A stretch of DNA of 64,000 bases, from assembly GCA_964017065.1 (NCBI GenBank), contig OZ024791.1:1051887-1115886 (forward strand), given 5' to 3'. The notes under the pieces are model-generated. The model made no database searches, had not been told where the DNA came from, and saw nothing but the letters and a program-made list of their open reading frames with translations. This document shows, piece by piece, positions 42,155 to 53,958 of the stretch; the first letter of the stretch is position 1; every line of letters begins with the position of its first letter. A program made the translations under genes and the position numbers. The stretch is from Haliclona indistincta. Its lineage: Eukaryota > Porifera > Demospongiae > Haplosclerida > Chalinidae.

Positions 42155-45100
42155 ATGTCCGATGACATAGAGTTGAATCCCAGTCCAGGGACAGGTGAGG
42201 AGTGTAGCTGTGATCAGTGGTTACATTGAGTCCGCTCTCTCTTCTCTGGTGCAGTTGCTGATGACAACACTGCTGTGTACGAGGTGTTCCGTGAACACTT
42301 TGATCAACTAGTGAGGGCAATGGGGACTAGTCCAACTGCACTGATATCAGTCCTCTACTCTAAAGGACTGATCAGTGAAGATGTTAAGGATGATCTCTCA
42401 ACACTCACTGGTGTTAGCAATAATGACAAAGCCATCAGGTTACTGACTGCAGTGGAGACTACAATGAAGGCTGAGCCCAGAGCAGCACGAGTAGTGAGAG
42501 AGTTGTGTGAGGCTGTGAATGATCAACCTGCACTGAGACATGTTGCTGATAGGATCACAACAGCACTAGGTGAGTGAGGGACTGGTCTTATTGTATGGTA
42601 CTAGTCTATTCCATCCTCTCCACTCAGATCAACCTGCTGGATCCAGTACTGTGGCAGTACCTGCTGCTACTCATGCACCACGACACACTCCTGCCCTAGT
42701 CCAGAGATACATTGACTACCTCAAGGATCGCTACATCAACAAATTACCGATACTGAAGGAAAAGGTGCTCAAGGTCCGACCAAAAGAGTTCATTCACCTT
42801 AACCTGGTCAGCAATGCAGCCCAGGAGGAGGAGGAAGAAGAAGTCAAGAGTCAGTGTCTCTTGTTACAGCTCCATGGGGACGTTGCTGCAATAAAGAAGA
42901 AGAGGAGACCAATGGAGATGGAGGACATTGGTATCAGTGAGGACCAGTCAGTAGCACAACACATTTTGGTAGAAGGTAGTCCAGGAATAGGAAAAACAAT
43001 GTTTTCTTGGGAGCTTTGTCGCCAATGGGCAGAGGGCAAGATGCTACAAGATAAGGATATCGTTCTAATGCTACAGCTGCGTAGTAAGAGTGTGCGAGAG
43101 GCAAAGAGCTTGTCTGGTCTTTTCCATCACAGCAACGATAGCATCAAACAGGAGGTTTTGGAGCACATAACGTCAGTAGATGGTAGATGTGTGTTTCTAG
43201 TGCTGGAAGGATACGATGAGCTAACAGACGATCAGAGAACAGAGGATAGTATATTAAATAAGCTACTGATGGGAGATTGCCTGCCTAAAGCATCCATTAT
43301 GGTGACAAGTCGACCGCTAGCCAGTGATAGCTTGTGTCCAGAGTTTAGAGAAAGTGTTGATCAACACATTGAAGTATTGGGCTTTAATGATGAGGATATA
43401 AAATCATATGTGGAGACAGCATGCCACAAGCAGCCCCAGGTATTGGCTGACTTGTTGTCGTACATATCTTCCAACCCGTTTGTGTCCTCTGTGATGTATA
43501 TCCCTCTTCAATGCGCCATACTCACTGCCTTGTACATTGAGAAACGTAAACAGAAGAAGGGAGGTCTTTATGCTCCCACTACACTGACACAGCTTTACAC
43601 AGACCTACTACTCAGCTCATTGATTCGCTACATCAGTGATCATCCGGTCTACAGTAAGTGTAAAACAGCATCAATCAGGCAACTGACTGACTTGCCCTCA
43701 GAGGTACAGGAACAGGTTTGGAAGCTGTCCCAGCTAGCAGCAGAGGGTCTGGAGAACAGACAGTTTATATTCGATAGCATTCCGTGTGATGATATGGGTC
43801 TGATGCAAAGTGCAGAGGAGGAGTTAGTAATCGGTAGTTCAGTGTCTTACTGCTTCTTACATCTGACCCTACAGGAATATTTGGCCGCCTTGCACTGGTC
43901 TAGAATGGGTTCAGAGGATATGGTTAGACTGGTTAGTGAGACGAGCCTGTTTCCTCTTGACACACTTGTTAGAGATGGGATTACTGAAGCAGCAGGTTAC
44001 CATTGGCCAGCTCTTTACTTTCTATCAGGTCTCACTAAACTCACTTCAGTTCCTGTTGAGCTGTTGAAAACAAGCCTTGCAGCAGCTGACAATCACTTGA
44101 AGGATGAGTACACAATGAAAGAAATATGCGAGTATCCATTTTTATTTCCAGTTTATTCAGCTGGTATTGGAGCTCAATATAATCCATACTACTTTCAACT
44201 GCTGTTTGAATCTCAATCCTGTGATCTGGTTAATAAGCTTTTCTTAAAAGAAACTAGTGAACCCAGGATTACTAATCCACTAGAATGCTTTGTTACTGCC
44301 TGGTGTGTTGCTAACAGTAGTCCCACATCACGATGGAGTCCTAACTTTCCGAACTTGTCAATATTTCTCAAGTTTCTGGACCATCTTGAGCGGTTTGGCT
44401 ACTGCTCAATGAAGCAACAACATGGAACAACAGTGGGGATAGATATAGATGGAGTGTCTACATATTCAACAATCTTACCATCTCTTTCATCGTTCTTTCC
44501 TTATTTGGAATATTTTCGTTTGAATAATATTCCTGTTATTAATGTAATCCAATTTGTACCATTGTTTTCTATTCTACACAAACTGGTCTCATTGAAAGCA
44601 CTATCGATCAGCATCAAAGGTGATGAAGGTGTGTTACCAGCAGTGACTATACCACCACAACACTGCCCATCACTCTCATTGGTCCAACTAGAGGGTAGAG
44701 CAAGCTCATTTCTATTCCAATCTCTTGTCTTGCCCAATATCAAAACTCTTACTATACTATCATGTCCTTTGCCTAGCTCTAATCTCAGCAGTCTCTGCAC
44801 TGGTCTGTGTCAAACCACTAGTCTCAAGATGTTTACAGTGTTATATTCTGAATTGACTACACATGAAGCCAAAGAACTGGCTAGTGCTCTGGAGCAGAAT
44901 AGATCTCTAGAGGTTGTACATATTGATGATGACTCAGTGACTATCACTGATGATGGTATTAGAATACTCAGACAAGTGTTGAGCAACCATCCTACAGTGA
45001 AAGAGATGATCGAGTTACCTTATCTTGAGTCAGATCACAGCTCCTCACCCACTCTCAGGGACGATGATGATCTACAGCTAGTTATAGCCATGAGTCTATC

Positions 45101-45179
45101 AATGGCAGAAGAGCAGAAGAGGAAGATGGAAGAGAAAGAACTACAGCAAGTATTGAGCCTGTCTCTTGTAGACCAGTAA
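42155..45179 (+). CDS. NLR: CARD-like domain, NACHT, LRR-like repeats, two UIM-like C-terminal motifs
   Basis: Three exons, 42155-42194, 42255-42569 and 42628-45179, give 968 residues. The start ATG is the first after in-frame stops. Exon 1 encodes MSDDIELNPSPGT. Exon 2 (about 14-118) is a helical CARD/death-fold-like domain (VFREHFDQLVRAM ... LYSKGLISEDV ... KAIRLLTAVE). Exon 3 holds NACHT: Walker A GSPGIGKT at about 235-242, Walker B FLVLEGYDEL near 308-317 and the sensor-like SIMVTSRPLAS. An HD2-like FLHLTLQEYLAALHWS follows, then LRR-like repeats (LTTHEAKELASALEQNRSLE...DDGIRILRQVL). The last 39 residues carry DDDDLQLVIAMSLSMAEE and EEKELQQVLSLSLVDQ, both shaped like ubiquitin-interacting motifs. 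NLRs are cytosolic innate sensors; ligand and partners are unknown. Confidence 0.92.
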
Positions 45180-45726
45180 TCACTATTTCAATTTCTCTCT
45201 GCTTTCATACGATTGCAACTTACATCAATTCTTGTGCAATTTTGTCAAATTATAAGAAACCCACTTCCTTCTTTGTCATTTGTCTTGTTTTCTTGACTTT
45301 TTGTTGTTATCTTGTCATTAGATAGTTTTAATTAACTAGTTACTCTGAAAACACTCTCTTCTGTGTTTTTGCATGAATTTTTTGAAAATCTTATCGTAAG
45401 AACCAGAACCGACATGTCAATAACAATATTTATGAGTTGCTTACATTATCATGAAATTAACATAAATGCAAGTTGTAGACGCATGCTAAGATTTGATATA
45501 AAGATGTAAACACCAACGTATCAGAAGGAACTATAGCAGCTGTTGCAACATGGATACTACCGTTTATGATACATACACTATAGTAGTTATGGCAACATAA
45601 GTGCCAAATATAAATTATTATCCAAACCTATTATAAACAGGAGTCCATAAATAAAGTATTATAACAGTGGAATTGCACTACAGCCTTGTTTATTCACTTC
45701 CTGTGTACAATGCTGTCGCTCTACAG
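45180..45726. other. NLR 3' flank; duplicated relic, no gene
   Basis: The first part may be the NLR 3' UTR. About 45340-45580 resembles the 3' flank of TM1 (37790-37985). From 45700 the sequence matches the AP3D1 intron before the exon at 2517. Confidence 0.6.
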
Positions 45727-46407
45727 GATCAAGAAGACCGTCCTGAACAATTACCGGATGTATCTTCAGTTGAAACCACTCCTAAATCAAAGAAGACGAA
45801 GGTGACTAGAGAACATGAACTGTAACTGGACCATTGTGCTTTCTTGTGATCGCAGAAATCTAAAGGAGAGAAGAAGAGTAAGAAGGGGAGCAAGAAGAAG
45901 GAGGCAGCCAAGGTGGATGATGAACTGACAGGAGAAGGGTCTGGTTTACTGGACCTAGTGGAACCACTAGAGGAACAACCGCCATTGACAACCTTCACTA
46001 CACTAGCACAAGACACTAACCTTGAACTAGTAAGTCACTTGACCGTTATGTGCAACTAGATGGTGACCTCTATTCGTTCTCATAGACCTATGATATCAAG
46101 GGTGACTCAGTGCATAGTACCCGATCGAGTGACAGTAGCTGGTGGTCTTCCGGTGAGCCAGTGTGTGTTGATAGCTGTGTGTATGATGGTGGTCCCTGTA
46201 TTCCAGCAATCTCTAGCTCTCTGAAAACACACTGCTATCGATGGACTTTAATGTATTGGACTCACTCAATGTTAAACTAGAGCGCCCATGGCCAGTAAGC
46301 AACTCTCTTTCTCTCGATCTCTCTCTCTCTCTCTGCAGATCAGTGCTAAAGGTAGTGACGCTCGGCTGGTCTCCTCCATATTGGAAGAACTAAAGGCTCT
46401 CGTGTGA
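45727..46407 (+). pseudogene. Broken AP3D1 3' exons (copy D)
   Basis: Exons equal to 2517-2591 (here 45727-45801) and 2652-2825 (45856-46029) are intact. The next exon (from 46086) carries a few-base insertion after AGTACCCG and an extra G after TAGCTG. The following exon carries an 8-base insertion (CTCTAGCT). Then a short CT-rich intron leads directly into a truncated last exon (ISAKGSDARLVSS..., stop 46405-46407). All intermediate exons are gone. It cannot encode a working AP-3 delta tail. Confidence 0.88.
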
Positions 46408-46766
46408 CAATGCAAAGTTTTCTAGAGAATTAATTTGTGCTATAGACATTTCATTATAGTTGTGTGTCTTGTAGATGGTCTATTGTTAATGAGAAATCCA
46501 CAGAACTTGTAAAAGTAACTTGTATCACTTAGGTACAAAAAATAACATTACCCTCTTCAAAAAAAGCACAAATTTACTTGGTATCCTTCAGACCGTTGTT
46601 TTATTTGCAGAGACAACTTGCATTTTAGAGCAATCTATTATAATAGAACTCTTATTAGTTTATCTGCTACAGTAAAAGTTCATTGTTATTTTTGAAATGT
46701 TTAGCATACTACTCAGCTAAGCTAGACTACTTGTACAAAAATAATATAAACATACTGGAGCTAGCA
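46408..46766. other. 3' flank between AP3D1 copy D and TM2; no gene
   Basis: AT-rich spacer between convergent 3' ends. It starts with the same AP3D1 3' UTR-like sequence (GAATTAATTTGTGCTATAGACATT) found after copies B and C. Confidence 0.55.
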
Positions 46767-47784
46767 CTAATCGTCATCTTTAAATATACTACATGCACCA
46801 TCAGTGCATGTATATATAATACCTAAAATAAGTATTGCAATGATGAGGACTATAAAAGTAATTACAAGGACTATAACAATAATTACAGCTATGATAATAG
46901 CAATCCACACTCCAGCAACCAAAACCACGAACATATTGAGAAGATTAATCAGTATAATTCCTACTACAAAGAAGACAACCCAGCCAGTTGTTGAGCCATG
47001 CAGCACTACAAGGTTAGTCTCACCAGTCGTGGGATCTGGCGCTAGCATACAGCATATCGCAAAAGCAAGAAGGAAGAGGGCATAGACAATGGACAGTGCG
47101 ACCAAGAACGGACTTATGAATACTGAACCATACTTGTTCAGAATGCCTACATCATGTATTTCATTATAATCACAAACGATTTTTTCTGCTATTTGTATGG
47201 CATCTTCTTTTGCTTCTTCTGTCATTCCTAAGCCTTTGACATCACTCATACCACGTTTCTTGATGACTGTGTAAAGCAGATCAACAAATAACCCTATTGG
47301 ATACTCCTCGATATAGTAGTAGCTATAGATTAAAAACGTAAAGATACCAGCCAAAGGAATAAAAAATCCTCCAAGTATCATGTACCAAAGATAAGGACTG
47401 ATCCGAACTGTGCTGTCAGCGGGAAAGTTCCTGTTCTCGTAATACATCTTTGCTGCAATGCACACGATCATCAGTATTTGTGCCACCATCTGCATTATCA
47501 CATGGGCAAAGAACCAGTAAGGATAAGATCGACCTGTTCCTGACACTGGACCATCCTCTCGATACGTTTCAATGGCACAAATGGTTCGCAAGATTACAAA
47601 AGAACGAAGTACATATATGAAAAAAATATTCCAAAGAGCTGACACAACAAATCCAGTGATTCCCAAGTCAGTGCTAACATCAATGCCATCCTCAGAACGC
47701 AAGTGAATGCTCAAAAAGACCTTGAGCATAGAACATATGGTTATCGGGTAGGCAAACACCTCTATTAGCAGTAGTCGAAACAAA
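46767..47784 (-). CDS. Multipass membrane protein (TM2), cut by assembly gap
   Basis: The C-terminal 339 residues of TM2 are identical to those of the complete copy at 58571-60493. The frame runs open into the N gap. It includes CIAAKMYYENR, RISPYLWYM, GGFFIPLAGIFTF, TGETNLVVL and the hydrophobic end IVIVLVITFIVLIIAILILG. The break is an assembly gap, not a mutation. It is probably the same locus as the complete copy. Confidence 0.85.
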
Positions 47785-47984
47785 NNNNNNNNNNNNNNNN
47801 NNNNNNNNNNNNNNNNNNNNNNNNNNNNNNNNNNNNNNNNNNNNNNNNNNNNNNNNNNNNNNNNNNNNNNNNNNNNNNNNNNNNNNNNNNNNNNNNNNNN
47901 NNNNNNNNNNNNNNNNNNNNNNNNNNNNNNNNNNNNNNNNNNNNNNNNNNNNNNNNNNNNNNNNNNNNNNNNNNNNNNNNNNNN
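47785..47984. other. Assembly gap of exactly 200 N
   Basis: 200 N placed between the end of one copy of the 11.6-kb block and the start of the other. Left of it TM2 is open; right of it the sequence starts inside an AP3D1 copy B intron. Confidence 0.98.
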
Positions 47985-49319
<1,335 letters not shown>

Positions 49320-49813
49320 TAATATTATTAATGCAAAGTTGACTAGAGAACTAATTTGTGCTATAGACATTATTCATTATAGTTGTTTTTGAGTTTAATA
49401 GATGGTTCAGTGCCCAGCAATAATAATCGTAAGTAACTTGTGTGTGCTACAAAATCAAGTTACCACTTATTATGCTTGTTAGCTTGTAGCTCCCAGAATT
49501 AACCCACTTGCTTGTCTAGATCTGATATGATGCTGTTAATTTATCGTTCCTCTGAAAACCTCTAGTCTCTAACTCTCTTCTGTGTTTTTGAAATCTTATC
49601 GTAAGAACCGACACGTAATGATAATATTTATGAGCTGCTCAAGTTATCATGAAATTAACATAATTACAGTTACAAAAGGTATGCTTTATAAGATTTGATA
49701 TAAAGAATGTAAAAGCCAACATATCACACAACGTATAACAAATGTTGCAACATGGATATATACTAACGTTTATAATACAGGCACACAGTCATGTATTGGT
49801 TTGCTTAATACTG

Positions 49814-51682
49814 CTAGTGTTGATGTCGATTGTTACCGCTATTGTCACTAGCGCAGGTAGAAAATACACTAAAAATGCATGCAATGCCAGCATTCAGAAG
49901 TATTAGTGAAATCACTAAGGCAATTATAATAATTAAGCTCATGATGATAGTTATCCACACTCCAGCAATCAATAGCACAGAAACATTGAGGAGATTAACC
50001 GCTATGACTCCTAACGCAAAGAATATCACCCAGCCTAATGTTGAGCCATGCAGCACGACGAAATTAGTCTCACCAGTCACGGGATCTGGCTCTAACACAC
50101 AACAAATGGCAAAAGCAAGAAGAAACAAGGCATAGACAATGGACAGCACTACCAGCAATGGGCTTTCGAATACATAACCATACTTGTTCACAATGCTTAC
50201 GGAATGTATTTTATCATAATCACTTCTAACTTTTTCTTCTACTTTGGCACTGTCAACATCATCTGTTTTCTCTGCTTCAGCTGCCTTTTTTTCATCTTTA
50301 AAACCTTGTTCCTTGGCGACTATGACATGCAGGTAGTCAAGAAAAAATCCTATTGGATACTCCTGGACATAGTAGTAGCTATAGATCAAAAACGTAAAAA
50401 TACCGGCCAAGGGGATGAAAAATCCTCCAACCATCATATACCAAAGATAAGGACTGATCCGAATCGTATTGTCAGCGAGGAAGTTCCTGTTCTCATAATA
50501 CATCTTTGCTCCAATGCACACGATCATCAGTATTTGTGCCAGCATCTGCATTATCACATGAACAAAAAACCAGTAAGGATACACTCGGCCTGTTTCTGCT
50601 ACTGGACCATCCTTTCGAAGCTTCTCAATTGTACGAATGGTTGATAAGATCGCAAAAAAACGAAATACATATATGCTGAACACTTTCCAAAGAACTGACG
50701 CAGCAAATGCAACAATGCTAAAGCCTGTAGCAACATCAATGCCATCCTCAGAACGCAAGTGAATGCTCAAAAAGACCTTGAGCATAGAACATATGGTTAT
50801 CGGGTACACAAACACCTCAATGAGGAGCAGTCGAATCAAATCTGCATATCTATTTTTGCCACAAAGCTTAAAGCAGCTATTACAAGTCCCTCCATCACGG
50901 CAACACTTACTTGGTTCTGGTTCAATTTGAATATCAGCTTTAGCAACACAATATTTAACTGCATCAACACAGCAACAGCAGCAGTCACAGCAAGAACACC
51001 AGTCCAAGCAGCACTTGCTGGGTGTGATTTCAATTTGAGTTTCAGTATGGTTTTCATCTTTGCAACTTTTACGACAACAACGAAAGCATTTACACAAATC
51101 ACGAACCGACTTGCAATTATAAAAGCAGCCAATAATACTTGCATCTACTACGTTTAGAAATGAGGATACAAACGTGAGGCATAGGTTAACATAGTCAGCA
51201 ATGTTTCTCTTATCACCTTTAATTGCAAGTAGGACGATGGTAAGAAGGAGGAGACCAATCGAGAATAACAAGTTAACATATGCGACTGTTTCCCGAAAAT
51301 AATTGGAAAAAAGAGGAAACAAGAATTCTTTCATCCACTTAAATCCATCCTCTTGTGCCTTGCGGGTCGAAGGCCGTCTTTCAACTATAGGTGCAAGGCC
51401 TTTCCTTCCATTGATTCGTGAAGTGCAGATCGCGAAGCATTTTTCTCGGCACGTTTGCTCGTCTTCAATCTTCTCGGAGGCCTCGATTGCTGCCGCTTCT
51501 TTCTTTTGAAGGGATCCGATTTCAATCACAGCCATCTTGATCTCTTCAATCTCTCTATAACAAAATGTACCGCTCTCCGTCACAACGCACGCTGTTTTGT
51601 GCTGCACATCTGCGACTACTGCGAGGCCAGCTTCCGGATCCACGACAGCAAAAGCTGCATTACTACATGTAGTCTCAGTCAT
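49814..51682 (-). CDS. Multipass membrane protein TM1, second copy
   Basis: 622 residues, identical to the protein at 38008-39876, with the same Cys-rich loop and family core motifs. The surrounding DNA is identical too. It is either a very recent tandem duplicate or, more likely, the same locus represented twice across the assembly gap. Confidence 0.8.
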   Translation of the reverse strand: MTETTCSNAAFAVVDPEAGLAVVADVQHKTACVVTESGTFCYREIEEIKMAVIEIGSLQKKEAAAIEASEKIEDEQTCREKCFAICTSRINGRKGLAPIVERRPSTRKAQEDGFKWMKEFLFPLFSNYFRETVAYVNLLFSIGLLLLTIVLLAIKGDKRNIADYVNLCLTFVSSFLNVVDASIIGCFYNCKSVRDLCKCFRCCRKSCKDENHTETQIEITPSKCCLDWCSCCDCCCCCVDAVKYCVAKADIQIEPEPSKCCRDGGTCNSCFKLCGKNRYADLIRLLLIEVFVYPITICSMLKVFLSIHLRSEDGIDVATGFSIVAFAASVLWKVFSIYVFRFFAILSTIRTIEKLRKDGPVAETGRVYPYWFFVHVIMQMLAQILMIVCIGAKMYYENRNFLADNTIRISPYLWYMMVGGFFIPLAGIFTFLIYSYYYVQEYPIGFFLDYLHVIVAKEQGFKDEKKAAEAEKTDDVDSAKVEEKVRSDYDKIHSVSIVNKYGYVFESPLLVVLSIVYALFLLAFAICCVLEPDPVTGETNFVVLHGSTLGWVIFFALGVIAVNLLNVSVLLIAGVWITIIMSLIIIIALVISLILLNAGIACIFSVFSTCASDNSGNNRHQH

Positions 51683-53059
51683 GGCACACGTTTCAGCAGT
51701 AGCTAGAACGCTTTGGTTGGTGATACTCGCTATCGCAACCTGTTCTGATTATTGCTGGTTCGAGTTTACTACGGCCATTTTATGCCGTGGAAAAGAGTGA
51801 TAGCTAGCGTTTGCTCCCTGGGCGTTGCTCGTCTTTATACGTGCTGGCCGCGTGCTGGACCAAAATAACTGCGAGGTCCAAAAATTTTAACACTGAGGCA
51901 GTTTTTGCAGCAATACCCTATTATTTTGTGGCGTCACTCTTGGCTGCCCACACAGGTCCACCATGGAGAACTAGGAGATTTCCTTACTGGCTCAATCCTA
52001 TATGGTTATATTCTCTGATGAAAGCTCTCGCCTATAAATCTCGGCACAAGGTGTATATCAAGAGAATCTCTCCTCTTGGGGAAAACGATATCCACAGTCA
52101 GACAACCATATCCACATTACGAACAAGCCGCTATTATTGCAAGTATGCAGATAAAATTATATTGAATTTCATTCATGTGATCAGACATAGCAGTCCTACA
52201 TTGTAATACGTGCCAGTCTCTGTGCACAATAGGTAACCACAAAACATGCATGTGCAAAACATGCTCAAGCTATCAAAACAGGAGAGTAAGATTCCATTCA
52301 TGGCAATGTGCTAAAATCCAAGAAAACCACAGACTCAGTTGCCTATGGTTCTGTCCAGCCATTTATGATTCGCAAGACTCAGCCTACTATAAAGTGTTAA
52401 GTTATGAATAAAAAATTTCAAAACTTACACTTATTATAGTCTTGAATAATTTATTAGAGATGGACAGGACAGCTGCAAGCGAATAGAATATTGCAAGGTA
52501 TAATAAGCATTTGCAGGTCAGCAAAATTTTAGAAAAATTTTTGAGTGAACAAACTGACACATGCGGTTATGTTAACCTTTTTCCACAGTGAAGAACACCC
52601 ACATTGGCATCAAAAACTAGCAGAAACCTCAGACCACTATAAGTAAAGGAGGCTCACTAGAAAGCAATATATTTTTTGCCAGAGAGTTATAAGAGTTTGT
52701 GATTTAGCTGTTGCACATAACTTGCCACGAAGACCAAGCACCAACTGTTTTTCTCTCTATCTCTCGTGTAAGGTGAACTGTACTATAATATTATTTGTAC
52801 TATAATTATGAGCTGTCTCTGAAGAGGATATTACTGCCCATAACTGGTTACATCTGCCCTGGTCTCTAGGCTACCATTGTCAGGAACTGCCAGCTGTTTG
52901 CTATAAAGGAGATAAGGACAGAGTGTCTGAAATACTGTACGCTGCTGCCTGCCAGTGCCTGGATAGTGGGAAAGTTTTCAGAGTAAAAACTACACACACA
53001 GTGTTTTATTGTGTTAGTAGCTATAATTATAGTACAGTGTGTATAATGGTACCCTCCAG
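51683..53059. other. TM1 upstream region, second copy; no recognised gene
   Basis: Repeats 39877-41253 base for base as far as I compared. No gene is supported. Confidence 0.55.
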
Positions 53060-53123
53060 CAATCTCTCTGAGAACACACTACTGTCAATGGACTTTAATG
53101 TACTGGTAGGGCGCCCAGTGAGC

Positions 53124-53164
<41 letters not shown>

Positions 53165-53251
53165 GGCGATCAGCAGCTGCAGGTCAGTGCTAAAGGTAGT
53201 GACGCTCGGTTGGTCTCCTCCATATTGGATGAACTAAAGGCTCTCGTGTGA
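53060..53251 (+). pseudogene. AP3D1 remnant copy C, second copy
   Basis: Same deleted structure as 41254-41447. The CT array is 2 bp shorter, which shifts the fortuitous open frame through it but changes nothing in the exons. Confidence 0.85.
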
Positions 53252-53958
53252 TATTATTACAAAGTTGACAAGAGAACTAATTTGTGCTATAGTATAGTTG
53301 GTTTTGTGTTTAATAGATGGTACATCAATCATTATAAGCAATAATTAGTAAGTAACTTGCATGTGTCCTGTAAAATCAAGACACCACTTTGCATGATTTA
53401 TTATTATGCTTATTAGCTACCAGTTAGGTTATGCTAATGTGCTGTATTTGTGAGTTAGTATAAAATACTGTCAGATTCAAACCTGCACTTTTGTATACTA
53501 ATTGTATAATGTCCTTGGTATATGTAGTGTATTCCAGTTCATCAAAGACCTGTAGTGACATTGTGTGATGCTGATTAATCACGAGAAGTGTTCAGTATGT
53601 ATGTGCTGGTAAGAGATTGACAGTAGCTAGTGGTATACATAATTATCATAAAGTCACTGTGAAATATTCCACAACTGTTTACCAAGCTGTAATTTGAAAG
53701 CTATGCATTTTGTGCAATTGACATCTTCACACTCAAGTTTTGCATTCTCTTGGAGTACAGTAGTACATACAACACATCATTGTAGTCAATGATTGATAGC
53801 TGTGTTTACTACTACTAAATATAACTGTTGTTTCCAAAAAAGGAAGTACTTATTCAATCACAGCACAGTAAGTCTTCTGATAACTAGCGACCTGACCTGG
53901 GATTGTATTGTAGACTAAGACACTGCTGTGATCGAGCCTGTGACAAGTTTTCTTCACG

